Origin: Plantibacter elymi (nom. nud.)
Lineage (GTDB): Bacteria; Actinomycetota; Actinomycetes; Actinomycetales; Microbacteriaceae
Assembly (NCBI RefSeq): GCF_900177795.1
Contig: NZ_FXWJ01000004.1
Coordinates: forward strand, 1 to 64,000
Direction of reading: 5' to 3'
DNA: 64,000 nucleotides
The notes beneath the pieces are model-generated. The model saw nothing but the letters and a program-made list of their open reading frames with translations. It was not told the DNA's origin and ran no database searches. Each line of letters starts with the position of its first letter. Position 1 is the stretch's first letter. Positions 54,881 to 63,941 of the stretch are shown one piece after another. Made by a program: the position numbers and the translations under genes.

Positions 54881-55570
54881 CTACTCGTCCTCGAACCGGT
54901 CGTCGTCCTCGTCGGAGTCTTCGTCCTCGTCCGAGTCGTCCTCGTCCTCGTCCGAGTCGTCGTCGTCCGAGTCGTCCGACGCCGCATCGACGTCGTCCTC
55001 GTCGTACTCGAGTTCGATGCCGTCGCGGTCGCGGTCGCGAGGATCCCCGGACAGCGCGACATCGTCCTCGTCGTCGAACTCGTCGGTGTCGTCCGCGTCG
55101 TCGAGCGCGTCGTCAGCCGCAGCAGCAGCCGCAGCCTCCTGCGCGGCGCGGTAGTCCGCGAGGCGTTCCGACCACGGCACCCACTGCGGAGCCAGCAACG
55201 CGCCATCGCCGGGCATCAGCTCCGTCTCGAGCACGTTGGGCGCGGCGTCGTCGGAGGTCCGCGAGAGCGTCACCGTCCAGAACCACCCGGGGTAGCCGGC
55301 CATCGTGTTCGCGAACAGCAGCGAGACGACGTGATCGTCGACCACGACGTGCCCGGCCGGCTCACCGACCGTGCTCGCGGGCGTGATCTCCTGCAGCGCT
55401 TCGCGCGCGAGCTCCACGGCCGCGATCAGGGTCTCGTCCGGCACGGGTGCCGGGGTCGACTCGCCATCGGCGCCATCGTCCGAGCGATGCTCGTCCGACT
55501 CCGCTCGGGCGTCCGTGTCGGCCGTGACGTCGCGATCCTCGACCGGCGTCTCCTGGTCGGCGTCAGGCAT
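54881..55570 (-). CDS. DUF3027 protein with a long acidic tail
   Basis: A 229-residue protein. About residues 45-155 form the DUF3027 domain (GYPGWFWTVTLSR, PGDGALLAPQWVPWSERL). The last 70 residues are almost only Asp, Glu and Ser and come from repetitive GTCCTCGTCCGA-like DNA. DUF3027 is an actinobacterial family of unknown function. The ATG overlaps the cold-shock gene stop by eight bases, so the two are translationally linked. Confidence 0.85.
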   Translation of the reverse strand: MPDADQETPVEDRDVTADTDARAESDEHRSDDGADGESTPAPVPDETLIAAVELAREALQEITPASTVGEPAGHVVVDDHVVSLLFANTMAGYPGWFWTVTLSRTSDDAAPNVLETELMPGDGALLAPQWVPWSERLADYRAAQEAAAAAAADDALDDADDTDEFDDEDDVALSGDPRDRDRDGIELEYDEDDVDAASDDSDDDDSDEDEDDSDEDEDSDEDDDRFEDE

Positions 55571-55946
55571 CCAGCTCGTCCGCGACCTTGCGCAGCACGG
55601 CAGCGATCTTCGTGCTGTGACTGCTGTTCGGGTACTTGCCGCGGCGCAGGTCGCCACCGATGCCGTCGAGGAGCTTCACGAGGTCCTCGACGATGATCGC
55701 CATGTCGTCGGCCGGCTTGCGCTTCAGCTTGACGAGGCTGGGCGGAGCCTCGAGGACGCGCACGGACAGCGCCTGGGCGCCGCGCTTGCCGTCGGCGATG
55801 CCGAACTCGAGCCGCGTCCCCGGCTTCACGCCGGCCGTGCCCGCGGGCAGTGCGGAAGCGTGCAGGAAGACCTCCTGGCCGTCATCAGAGCTGATGAAGC
55901 CGAAGCCCTTCTCCTCGTCGTAGAACTTGACCTTGCCGGTGGGCAT
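55563..55946 (-). CDS. Cold-shock-domain protein with a C-terminal extension
   Basis: A 127-residue protein. Residues 1-66 are a CspA-type OB fold with the RNA-binding motifs KGFGFIS and VFLHASAL. The rest is an actinobacterial helical extension (residues 70-127). It probably acts as an RNA chaperone. GAGG lies before the ATG. It is coupled to the DUF3027 gene, an order also seen in other actinomycetes. Confidence 0.9.
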   Translation of the reverse strand: MPTGKVKFYDEEKGFGFISSDDGQEVFLHASALPAGTAGVKPGTRLEFGIADGKRGAQALSVRVLEAPPSLVKLKRKPADDMAIIVEDLVKLLDGIGGDLRRGKYPNSSHSTKIAAVLRKVADELDA

Positions 55947-56081
55947 GGGAACCTCGCTGTGTGTCGTGCGCAGAATTGCAGCGCCGTGCGGTGATCGCGC
56001 AGGACGCGCGATCGAGAGGACCATCGGTCCTCGGCCCCCAGCCTATTCGGTGCAGCAGCCGCGTGCCTCTATCCTGGGAGC

Positions 56082-56357
56082 GTGACTGATGAGCAGACGC
56101 CGAGCATCTCGCGGCCCGAACGGATCCTGGCCTACATGGTCGTGACGATCGTCGCCGTGTCGATCGCCGCGTTCGTCGCGGTGATGGTCGGCACCGCCAC
56201 CGGCCTCCAGCAGGGCGACTTCGCCGTCGGCGCCTGGCCGGTCGTGACGATCCTGCCGCTCGTCGGACTCCCGATCGCCTTCCTGATGCTGATCACGCTC
56301 ATCATCGTGGGTGCCGTCCGACGGTCCCGCGAGTCCCGCGGTCAGTCGCCGCGCTGA
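56082..56357 (+). CDS. Small two-helix membrane protein
   Basis: A 91-residue protein with two hydrophobic helices (about residues 17-40 and 52-78) and a basic tail. No family is recognised. The GTG start follows TATCCT (56070-56075) by six bases. Five bases separate its stop from the helicase-associated gene, so it heads that operon. Confidence 0.7.
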   Translation: MTDEQTPSISRPERILAYMVVTIVAVSIAAFVAVMVGTATGLQQGDFAVGAWPVVTILPLVGLPIAFLMLITLIIVGAVRRSRESRGQSPR

Positions 56358-56362
56358 CGACC

Positions 56363-58198
56363 ATGGGCGAGGCCTTCGCGATCGCGCGCCGCCTCCGGGA
56401 GCTCCCGGACGACGCGCTCCGCAGGCTGACGCCCGACCGCAGGGCCTCCTCAGCCCGCATCGCGGACTTCTTCGACTTCGCCGAGGCCCTGTTGGACGAT
56501 GCGAGCGTCGCCCGCCGGATGGCACTGCTCGACCGGGACACCCTCGCCGTGCTCGCCGCCGCGCTGGACGGGACGGAGCGCCAGTCGCTCGCGACCACGC
56601 TCGGACGCGATGACTCGGAGGTGGATGCCGCACTGGAGCGGCTGGAGCGCGACATCCTGGTGCTCGACGACGGGGCCGGTCCGATCAGGCCGGTGAGCGC
56701 GGTGGCCGCGGTGTTCGAGGAGTGGGCGGCGAGCGGCAGACCCGGCCGTACCGAACTCCAACGTCCGGCGGAGGCGCCGACATCCCATGCGACCCGCCCC
56801 TCGCCCGACACGGACGCCCTCGCAAGCGAGCGAGCGGCCGGCGCGGTCGGCATCGTCGGCGAGAGCCTCCACGAACTCGACCGCGAGCCCGCGCGCCTGC
56901 TCGGCCGCGGAGCCCCGTCCATGCCGGACCTCAAACGGCTCGCAGCCGCGGCGGTGAGCACGCCCGACCAGATCGAGCTCGCCCTGTCCGTGGCGTCGGC
57001 TGCCGGGCTCACGGACGCGATCAGCTCCGCCATCCGCCTGAGCGAGGTCGGCGAGGCCTGGTTGGCATCGGCCACCGCGGAGCGCTGGCTCCGTCTCGCG
57101 ACAGCCTGGCGCGACGCGATCCCGGCCACGGTCCGCGATCACATCCTGACGGCGTATCGGCGCGGTTCCGTCGACCTGGTCGAGGAGCTCAGCTGGTGGT
57201 ATCCGTTGGCGGAGGATGCCGTCGTGGCACCGACGCGTGCGGTCGCCGCGGTCGCCGAGCTGCTCGGGATCACCGTCGACGGGGCGACCAGTGGGTTCGG
57301 ACGATTCCTCGTCGACGGCCACGCGGCCGACGCAGCCTCGGCGCTCGCGTCGATGCTCCCCGCCGAGGTGTCGCAGGTCGTCCTCCAGGACGACCTGACC
57401 GTCATCGCGCTCGGTCCCCCGACGGCGGAACTCGACGTGCGACTCCGGGCCCTCGCGGAGCCGGAGGGGCGCGCTCAGGCGTCGAGGTACCGCATCACGA
57501 CCGCGAGCGTCACCCGGGCCCTCGCCGACGGAGACACGGCCGAGGACCTGCTCGCGTACCTCGAGTCGATCTCCCTGACCGGCGTCCCTCAACCCCTGCG
57601 GTACCTCGTGTCCGAGGCCGCATCCCGATTCGGCCTCGTCCGCGTCGGGACGATCCGCGCGTCGGCCGACGCCTCGGCCGACCCTGGACGCAGCAGCTAC
57701 ATCCGCTCCGACGACGCCGGCCTGATCGCGGCGATCTCGGTCGACCAGAGCCTCGTGGCGCTCGGTCTCCGTCCGAGCGACGAGCACCGGCTCACCAGCC
57801 GGATCGAGGCGGCGACGGTCTACTGGGCCCTCCACGACGCGCGCTACCCGGTGGTCGCGGAGGACGACGACGGCGCCCCGCTCCGGATCCGCCGGCAGCC
57901 GGTCATGCGCACCACCCTGTCCGCTCCGGCCTCATCGACGGAACCGGATCTGGTGTCGCGGCTCCGCGCCGACGACCGCGGGGACACGAGCAGCGCGTGG
58001 TTGGCCAAGCAGCTGGAGATCGCCGTCCGCGACCACACGCCGGTCACCGTGCAGCTGCAGCACGGCGAGCGGCGATCCACGTTCACGATCGAACCGGTGA
58101 GCCTCGCCGGCGGTCGCCTGCGTGGTCTGGACCGGTCGGCCGATGTCGAACGCACCCTGCCGCTCGCGATGATCACCGAGGTTCGGATCGCCGGCTGA
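56363..58198 (+). CDS. Helicase-associated protein (XPB partner family)
   Basis: A 611-residue protein of the helicase-associated / XPB-Ssl2-like N-terminal domain family, as M. tuberculosis Rv0862c. The N-terminal part is helical and repeats short winged-helix-like units. The middle carries the domain ending VVLQDDLTVIALGPP, and the C-terminus (LEIAVRDHTPVTVQLQHGE) is a WYL-like beta region. It has no ATPase motifs. It precedes xpb, as in mycobacteria, so a joint role in DNA repair or transcription is likely but not proven. Confidence 0.85.
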   Translation: MGEAFAIARRLRELPDDALRRLTPDRRASSARIADFFDFAEALLDDASVARRMALLDRDTLAVLAAALDGTERQSLATTLGRDDSEVDAALERLERDILVLDDGAGPIRPVSAVAAVFEEWAASGRPGRTELQRPAEAPTSHATRPSPDTDALASERAAGAVGIVGESLHELDREPARLLGRGAPSMPDLKRLAAAAVSTPDQIELALSVASAAGLTDAISSAIRLSEVGEAWLASATAERWLRLATAWRDAIPATVRDHILTAYRRGSVDLVEELSWWYPLAEDAVVAPTRAVAAVAELLGITVDGATSGFGRFLVDGHAADAASALASMLPAEVSQVVLQDDLTVIALGPPTAELDVRLRALAEPEGRAQASRYRITTASVTRALADGDTAEDLLAYLESISLTGVPQPLRYLVSEAASRFGLVRVGTIRASADASADPGRSSYIRSDDAGLIAAISVDQSLVALGLRPSDEHRLTSRIEAATVYWALHDARYPVVAEDDDGAPLRIRRQPVMRTTLSAPASSTEPDLVSRLRADDRGDTSSAWLAKQLEIAVRDHTPVTVQLQHGERRSTFTIEPVSLAGGRLRGLDRSADVERTLPLAMITEVRIAG

Positions 58199-58234
58199 GC
58201 GCCCACTCAGGGGGTTGCGCACCGGATCCGCCGG

Positions 58235-58240
58235 TAGACT
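58235..58240 (+). promoter_or_regulatory. -10 hexamer TAGACT upstream of xpb
   Basis: TAGACT, then eight bases, then the ATG at 58249. The gene may thus be transcribed independently of the one before. Confidence 0.4.
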
Positions 58241-58248
58241 CGACCGTT

Positions 58249-59892
58249 ATGTCTGATGGACCACTGATCGTCCAAAGCGACCGCACCGTGCTGCTCGAGG
58301 TCGCCCACCCGCTCGCCGAGGACGCCCGCCACGATCTCTCGGTGTTCGCCGAGCTCGAGCGCGCGCCGGAGCACATCCACACCTACCGGATCACCCGTCT
58401 CGGACTCTGGAACGCGCGTGCCGCCGGGCACGACGCCGACCAGATGATCGAGACGCTGGAACGGTACTCGAAGTTCTCCATCCCCGCGTCCGTGACGATC
58501 GACATGCGCGAGACGGTCAACCGCTACGGCCGGCTCGTGATCGAACGCTCCGCGGAGGGTGAACTCGTCCTCCGCTCCACCGACCTCCCGATCCTGACCG
58601 AGGTGGCCGGCGCCAAGCGGATCGCGCCCCTCCTCATCGGGCACCCGACGCCGGACACCTTCCTCGTCGAGCCGTGGGCACGTGGCGCGCTCAAACAGGA
58701 ACTCGTGAAGCTGGGCTGGCCCGCCGAGGACCTCGCCGGATACACCGCCGGCACGCCGCACCAGATCGACCTGGTCGAGGACGGCTGGCATCTCCGCGAC
58801 TACCAGCAGCAGGCGGTCGACAACTTCTTCTCCGGCGGTTCCGGCGTCGTGGTGCTCCCCTGTGGTGCGGGCAAGACCCTGGTCGGCGCCGGGGCGATGG
58901 CGACGGCGTCCACCAACACCCTCATCCTCGTCACGAACACGGTGTCGGCGCGGCAGTGGCGCGACGAGCTGTTGAAGCGCACCTCGCTCACCGCCGAGGA
59001 GATCGGCGAGTACTCGGGGCAGGTGAAGGAGGTCAAGCCGGTCACGATCGCGACCTATCAGATCCTCACGGCCAAGCGGAAGGGCGAGTACGCCCACCTC
59101 GCACTGCTCGACGCCATGGACTGGGGCCTCGTGGTCTACGACGAGGTGCACCTGCTCCCGGCCCCCGTCTTCAAGCTCACCGCCGAGCTGCAGGCGCGGC
59201 GTCGCCTCGGCCTGACCGCGACGCTCATCCGTGAAGACGGCCGCGAGGGCGACGTCTTCTCGCTCATCGGCCCGAAGCGGTTCGACGCCCCGTGGAAGGA
59301 GATCGAGGCACAGGGTTTCATCTCCCCCGCCGCATGCTTCGAGGTCCGCGTCGACCTGCCTCAGGCAGACCGCCTCACCTACGCGGCATCCGCCGACGAC
59401 GAACGGTACCGCCTCGCGGCGACCGCTCCGGCGAAGCTCGACGTCGTCCGGCAGCTCGTCGAACGGCATCGCGGCGAGCAGATCCTCGTCATCGGGCAGT
59501 ACCTCGATCAGATCGAGGAGCTGGCCGAGACGCTGGGTGCCCCGCAGTTGACGGGCGCCACCCCGGTCGACGAGCGGGAACGGCTCTATCAGGCATTCCG
59601 CGACGGTACCGAGCAGGTGCTCGTCGTCTCGAAGGTCGCGAACTTCTCGGTCGACCTGCCCGAAGCGACCGTCGCCATCCAGGTGTCGGGGTCGTTCGGT
59701 TCACGACAGGAGGAGGCGCAGCGTCTCGGCCGCCTGTTGCGCCCGAAGTCCACGGGACTCACCGCGAGCTTCTACACGCTGGTGTCGCGCGACACGGTCG
59801 ATCAGGAGTTCGCGCAGAACCGCCAACGGTTCCTCGCCGAACAGGGCTACAGCTACACGATCCTCGACGCCCACGCCTTGCAGACCGCGTGA
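58249..59892 (+). CDS. Bacterial XPB (Ercc3-like) DNA repair helicase
   Basis: A 547-residue SF2 helicase. The N-terminal damage-recognition-like domain (about 1-160) is followed by the Q-like region, Walker A PCGAGKT with Lys209, and the DEAH-type box DEVH at 298-301. Helicase domain 2 has GSFGSRQEEAQRLGRLLRP. It translocates on DNA in the 3'-5' direction in characterised relatives. It pairs with the preceding helicase-associated gene. Confidence 0.93.
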   Translation: MSDGPLIVQSDRTVLLEVAHPLAEDARHDLSVFAELERAPEHIHTYRITRLGLWNARAAGHDADQMIETLERYSKFSIPASVTIDMRETVNRYGRLVIERSAEGELVLRSTDLPILTEVAGAKRIAPLLIGHPTPDTFLVEPWARGALKQELVKLGWPAEDLAGYTAGTPHQIDLVEDGWHLRDYQQQAVDNFFSGGSGVVVLPCGAGKTLVGAGAMATASTNTLILVTNTVSARQWRDELLKRTSLTAEEIGEYSGQVKEVKPVTIATYQILTAKRKGEYAHLALLDAMDWGLVVYDEVHLLPAPVFKLTAELQARRRLGLTATLIREDGREGDVFSLIGPKRFDAPWKEIEAQGFISPAACFEVRVDLPQADRLTYAASADDERYRLAATAPAKLDVVRQLVERHRGEQILVIGQYLDQIEELAETLGAPQLTGATPVDERERLYQAFRDGTEQVLVVSKVANFSVDLPEATVAIQVSGSFGSRQEEAQRLGRLLRPKSTGLTASFYTLVSRDTVDQEFAQNRQRFLAEQGYSYTILDAHALQTA

Positions 59893-59899
59893 ATCACGC

Positions 59900-59921
59900 T
59901 CTCAGAAAAGTCTCAAGAAAC
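59900..59921. promoter_or_regulatory. 11-bp tandem repeat in the -35 region of the OmpR-type regulator gene
   Basis: TCTCAGAAAAG (59900-59910) is followed at once by TCTCAAGAAAC (59911-59921), then by GATAAT (59927-59932) as the -10. Head-to-tail half-sites of this length are typical OmpR-family binding sites and would allow autoregulation. Confidence 0.6.
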
Positions 59922-59938
59922 GTGCAGATAATGGTGTC

Positions 59939-60628
59939 ATGACCGGACCCCGCATCCTCATCGTCGACGACGAACCGAACATCCGCGACCTCCTCACCAC
60001 CAGCCTGCGATTCGCCGGCTTCGCCGTCCGTGCCGTGGGCAACGGCGCAGCCGCCATCTCAGCGGTCCTCGAGGAGGAGCCCGACCTCATCATCCTCGAC
60101 GTGATGCTGCCGGACATGAACGGCTTCGGCGTCACCAAGCGCCTCCGCAGCGCCGGCTACACGGCGCCCATCCTGTTCCTCACCGCGAAGGACGACACCG
60201 AGGACAAGATCACGGGCCTCACGGTCGGCGGCGACGACTACGTCACTAAGCCGTTCAGCCTCGACGAGATCGTGGCACGCATCAAGGCCATCCTCCGCCG
60301 GACGATGCAGGCGGACGAGGACGCGGTGATCCGCACCGGCGAGCTGACGATGGACCAGGACACCCACGAGGTCCTCGTCGGCGACACCCCCATCGACCTC
60401 AGCCCGACCGAGTTCAAGCTCCTCCGCTACCTCATGCTCAACCCGAACCGCGTCTTGTCGAAGGCCCAGATCCTCGACCACGTCTGGGAGTACGACTTCA
60501 ACGGCGACGCCGGCATCGTCGAGAGCTACATCTCCTACCTGCGCCGGAAGCTCGACCAGTTCTCCAGCGAGCCGCTCATCCAGACCAAGCGCGGATTCGG
60601 CTACATGCTCAAGGCCGGAAAGGCGTAG
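59939..60628 (+). CDS. OmpR-family response regulator
   Basis: A 229-residue regulator. The receiver domain has Asp10-Asp11, the phosphorylated Asp54 (LIILDVMLP) and Lys in VTKPFSLDE. The C-terminal winged helix ends RRKLDQFSSEPLIQTKRGFG. GATAAT ends six bases before the ATG, so the mRNA is probably leaderless. The kinase follows after 10 bases. It belongs to the MprA/TcrA-like group; the signal is unknown. Confidence 0.93.
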   Translation: MTGPRILIVDDEPNIRDLLTTSLRFAGFAVRAVGNGAAAISAVLEEEPDLIILDVMLPDMNGFGVTKRLRSAGYTAPILFLTAKDDTEDKITGLTVGGDDYVTKPFSLDEIVARIKAILRRTMQADEDAVIRTGELTMDQDTHEVLVGDTPIDLSPTEFKLLRYLMLNPNRVLSKAQILDHVWEYDFNGDAGIVESYISYLRRKLDQFSSEPLIQTKRGFGYMLKAGKA

Positions 60629-60638
60629 CCCCCACCCG

Positions 60639-62303
60639 ATGGCCGATTCCCTGTCCACCTGGTGGAGCAGCGTCTCACTCCGGACGAAGATCACCGGGGT
60701 GACGGTGCTCGTCCTCGCCTTCGGTCTGCTCGTCGCGGGCATGGGGACGACCCCGCTCCTCAAAGAGGTCCTCACCCAGCAGGCGAACGACAGTCTGGTC
60801 ACCGCCGCTAAGGGCAAGATCGTCGGTGAGATCTCCGAGGACGGACAGCTCCAGCTCGACGCCCCCTCGACGCTGTTCGTCGCCGTGTACGACACGAACG
60901 GCGAACTCCGGGCCTCGTCCGGGTGGGACGACAGCATCGCTCCCGAACACCCGGCACACCTCAGCGCGAACGACGTCGCCGCGAGCGGGACCCAGATCTA
61001 CACGACCACCAACGCGAGCGGCACGATCGTCTACCACGCGGTCTCCGTCCCGGTCACCCTCGACGGCTTCCGCACGGGAGCGGCATGGGTCGCCATCTCG
61101 ATGCAGGGCACCGACAACACCATCGCGACCTACCTCACGATCTTCTTCGTCCTCGGCGTGCTCATCATCGTGGTCGGAGCGCTGCTCACCCGGTGGCTGG
61201 TGACGGGCACCTTCGAACCGCTCCGCCAGGTGGAACGGACGGCCGCCGCGTTCGCCGACGGCGACTTCAGTCAGCGACTCGCGGGCTCGACGCCGAACAC
61301 CGAGGTGGGGCGACTCAGCCGATCGCTCAACACGATGCTGGCTCGCATCGACCGCGCGTACTCCGATCGCGGGAAGACCATCGAGCAGATGCGGAACTTC
61401 GTCGGCGACGCGAGCCACGAGCTGCGCACCCCGCTCGTCTCGGTGCGCGGCTACGCGGAGCTCTACCGGATGGGTGCCCTCCAGACGCCGCAGGACGTGG
61501 CACAGGCCATGGAGCGCATCGAGAAGGAGGCCATCCGCATGGGCGCGCTCGTCGAGGACCTCCTCCAGCTCGCCCGCCTCGATGAGACGCGACCACTGAA
61601 CGTCGCGCCCGTCGACCTGCTCCCGATCGCACGCGACGCCGCTCTCGACACCACAGCCCAGGCCCCCGGGCGCACGGTCCAGGTCGTCCGCGACGAACGC
61701 ATGGCACGAGCCGTGGACGACGAAGCGGCCGAGACGACCGGCGAGTCCTCGGCCGCTGCCGACGCACCAGCCCAGACGGGCTCGACCGGGCCGATCTTCG
61801 GCGCGACGTTCAACCGCTTCCGGCGTCGGCCGAAGCCCCCCGGCGACGCCACCACGCCCGACACGAAGCCCATCGTCAAACCACTGACCCTGGCCGTGCC
61901 GCCGATCGTCCTCGGCGAGGAGAACAAGATCCGGCAGGTCGTCACGAACCTCATCGGAAACGCCCTGCGCTTCACGCCCGCCGACAGTCCGATCGAGCTC
62001 GCGGTCGGCACGGACGCCCGCGCCGGGACCGCCAGCATCGCCATCGTCGACCACGGCGAGGGCATCCCGCCACAGATCCGCGAGAAGATCTTCCAGCGCT
62101 TCTGGCGTGCCGACAGTTCGCGGACCCGCGAGACGGGCGGCAGCGGCCTCGGACTGGCGATCGTCGCGTCCATCGTCGCGGCGCACGGTGGCACGGTCGA
62201 CGTGACCGAGACCCCCGGCGGCGGCGCGACGTTCCGCGTCATCCTGCCGCTCGCCCCGTCGGCGGCTACGAGCCCCATCGTCATCGCGGGCCCTCCGGCC
62301 TGA
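60639..62303 (+). CDS. Sensor histidine kinase with an inserted linker
   Basis: A 554-residue membrane kinase. TM1 is at about 14-33, an extracytoplasmic loop at 34-163, TM2 near 165-183, then HAMP. The DHp motif DASHELRTPLVSVRGYAEL carries His260. The ATPase domain has N, G1 (DHGEGIPPQIREKIFQRF) and G2 (GGSGLGLAIV) boxes. About residues 352-420 form a Pro/Thr/Ala-rich insert, which is not part of the usual fold. It pairs with the regulator upstream. Confidence 0.92.
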   Translation: MADSLSTWWSSVSLRTKITGVTVLVLAFGLLVAGMGTTPLLKEVLTQQANDSLVTAAKGKIVGEISEDGQLQLDAPSTLFVAVYDTNGELRASSGWDDSIAPEHPAHLSANDVAASGTQIYTTTNASGTIVYHAVSVPVTLDGFRTGAAWVAISMQGTDNTIATYLTIFFVLGVLIIVVGALLTRWLVTGTFEPLRQVERTAAAFADGDFSQRLAGSTPNTEVGRLSRSLNTMLARIDRAYSDRGKTIEQMRNFVGDASHELRTPLVSVRGYAELYRMGALQTPQDVAQAMERIEKEAIRMGALVEDLLQLARLDETRPLNVAPVDLLPIARDAALDTTAQAPGRTVQVVRDERMARAVDDEAAETTGESSAAADAPAQTGSTGPIFGATFNRFRRRPKPPGDATTPDTKPIVKPLTLAVPPIVLGEENKIRQVVTNLIGNALRFTPADSPIELAVGTDARAGTASIAIVDHGEGIPPQIREKIFQRFWRADSSRTRETGGSGLGLAIVASIVAAHGGTVDVTETPGGGATFRVILPLAPSAATSPIVIAGPPA

Positions 62304-62456
62304 CCCGGCGGCGGACCGCCTCGACCCTCCTCCACAGGCTCCGGCCTGCTCCGGACTGCGCGCCCGAGGCCTTTCTCGCCGGTTCCGGCCGGTGACGAGC
62401 ACCTACCGTCTCGGTAGCGGCGATGACAGGCATCGCCCGGACGAACGGAGTTCCCG

Positions 62457-62747
62457 ATGGCCACTTTCCAGGTCGACAGCGACGCGGTCGAGCGCGCCTC
62501 CACGGCGGCACGCGTCACGATCGAGCAGATCCAGAACGAGGTAGCCCGCCTGCACACGCAGCTGGCGGCACTCGACGGCCAATGGACCGGCGCTGCGGCG
62601 GCCGCGTTCCACGGTGTCGTCGAGCGCTGGAGGGGCACCCAGCGTCAGGTCGAGGAGAACCTCGGCGAGATCAGTCGAGCACTCGCTGTCGCGGGCACAC
62701 AGTACGCCGAGATCGAACGGACGAACGCGAGCATGTTCAGCGGCTGA
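62457..62747 (+). CDS. WXG100-family (ESAT-6-like) protein
   Basis: A 96-residue helical-hairpin protein with the central WTG turn (WXG motif) and helices on both sides, ending in ASMFSG. Such proteins are usually exported as dimers by type VII secretion. No T7SS component (EccC, EccB etc.) is in the window. GGAG lies before the ATG. It converges with the lipoprotein gene, with a shared hairpin between them. Confidence 0.88.
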   Translation: MATFQVDSDAVERASTAARVTIEQIQNEVARLHTQLAALDGQWTGAAAAAFHGVVERWRGTQRQVEENLGEISRALAVAGTQYAEIERTNASMFSG

Positions 62748-62778
62748 CGCCGCGCGCGGGGATCAGGGACGCGCGGCG
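62748..62778. terminator. 9-bp hairpin between convergent genes
   Basis: CGCCGCGCG (62748-62756) pairs with CGCGCGGCG (62770-62778). The right arm lies within the end of the lipoprotein gene. Confidence 0.65.
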
Positions 62779-63941
62779 ATACCGGCGGCGGCGAGTGCTG
62801 CGTAGGCGAGAGCCTGCTGACGCAGCTCGTCGACGTCGTAGGTGTCGTCGAGGGAACTCTCGTTGTTCGCCTCGACTTCCAACCAGTGCCCGGCGACCGC
62901 CATCTGCACGCTGCACTTGGACCACGGGCTCGTCTTGCACTCGATGAAGGCGTCCCGGGCTCCGAGCCCGTCGATCGTCAGGAACTCGATGTCCGCTCCC
63001 GCCCTCATGCGGGTCTCGACCAGCTGCTCGTACGCCCAGCGTCCGCCCGGGAGCGCTAGCAGGATGCCTCGCGACGAGTCACTGTCGGGGAGGGAGAAGA
63101 TGCAGTCCGGCGCTCCGAAGTCGTCGGCGGCGACGCCTCGGTTCCACAGTCGCTTCTTCGGCGCCGAATTGTAGGTGAGCTCCTGGCCGAGGGCCTCACT
63201 CATCGCCGCCGCAGGCACGAACGCCTCGCACTCCGTCGGCAGCGCGTTCGCCCCCGGCGTCGTCCCGCCCCAGGCGTACCGTGGCGCCGTGCCGACCGGT
63301 TCGAGCGCCGAGCGGATCGCCTCGATGAAGGGTGTGACCGCGGCGACGGCATCCTCGTCCGACGCTGCGGCGTCGTCGGCCGGGCCGTACATGATCAGGT
63401 CCACCCAGCTGTCACCGACCAGGAAGTTGATGCTGCAGACGCCGGGCACAGCTCCGTTCTGGGTGAAGCAGGACAGCTTCGTGGAGTCCGGCCACGGCCC
63501 TGATTCGCCGTACGCCCAGCGCTCGTAATAGAAGTCCCAGTCGGCGTGTGACCCGGGGAGGATAGCCAGCTCGGCCCACCGCTCCGTGCCGACCAGCGTC
63601 CCACCCTCCGCCAGGTCTCTCGGCTCACCATTGCTCCACGTGCAATACATGCCGCCGAGCGAGGTCGCCGCCCACAACATCGGGTTCGCACTGGACGAGT
63701 CGGCAAAGGCGGGCTCCAGGGCCGCTGTCGGGGCGAGCGCCGTCGCCACCACGTCCTGGGGGACGAGGTTCTCGCACCCGAATCCGTAGGAGCTCACCGG
63801 CGCAGTGGGTTTTGCCGTCGCCGAGGGCCTCGGCGACGACGACACCGTCGGTGATGCGGTCGGAACCGCTTCGCTCGGCGTGCACGCGGCCAGCCCCACA
63901 ACCAATACCGCGGCGACTGCCGCTCCCCCGATGCGTCTCAT
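62763..63941 (-). CDS. Lipoprotein with two similar DUF3558-like halves
   Basis: A 392-residue lipoprotein. The signal peptide ends in LAAC (Cys20) and is followed by a Thr/Ser/Pro linker. Two halves share a pattern: FGCENLVPQDVVATAL with a later YCTWS, and TECEAFVPAAAMSEAL with a later DCIFS. This suggests an ancient internal duplication of a DUF3558-like domain. TATGAT (63948-63953, minus) ends six bases before the ATG, so the mRNA is probably leaderless. The function is unknown. Beyond it, the last 47 bases hold nothing else I can support. Confidence 0.8.
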   Translation of the reverse strand: MRRIGGAAVAAVLVVGLAACTPSEAVPTASPTVSSSPRPSATAKPTAPVSSYGFGCENLVPQDVVATALAPTAALEPAFADSSSANPMLWAATSLGGMYCTWSNGEPRDLAEGGTLVGTERWAELAILPGSHADWDFYYERWAYGESGPWPDSTKLSCFTQNGAVPGVCSINFLVGDSWVDLIMYGPADDAAASDEDAVAAVTPFIEAIRSALEPVGTAPRYAWGGTTPGANALPTECEAFVPAAAMSEALGQELTYNSAPKKRLWNRGVAADDFGAPDCIFSLPDSDSSRGILLALPGGRWAYEQLVETRMRAGADIEFLTIDGLGARDAFIECKTSPWSKCSVQMAVAGHWLEVEANNESSLDDTYDVDELRQQALAYAALAAAGIAARP

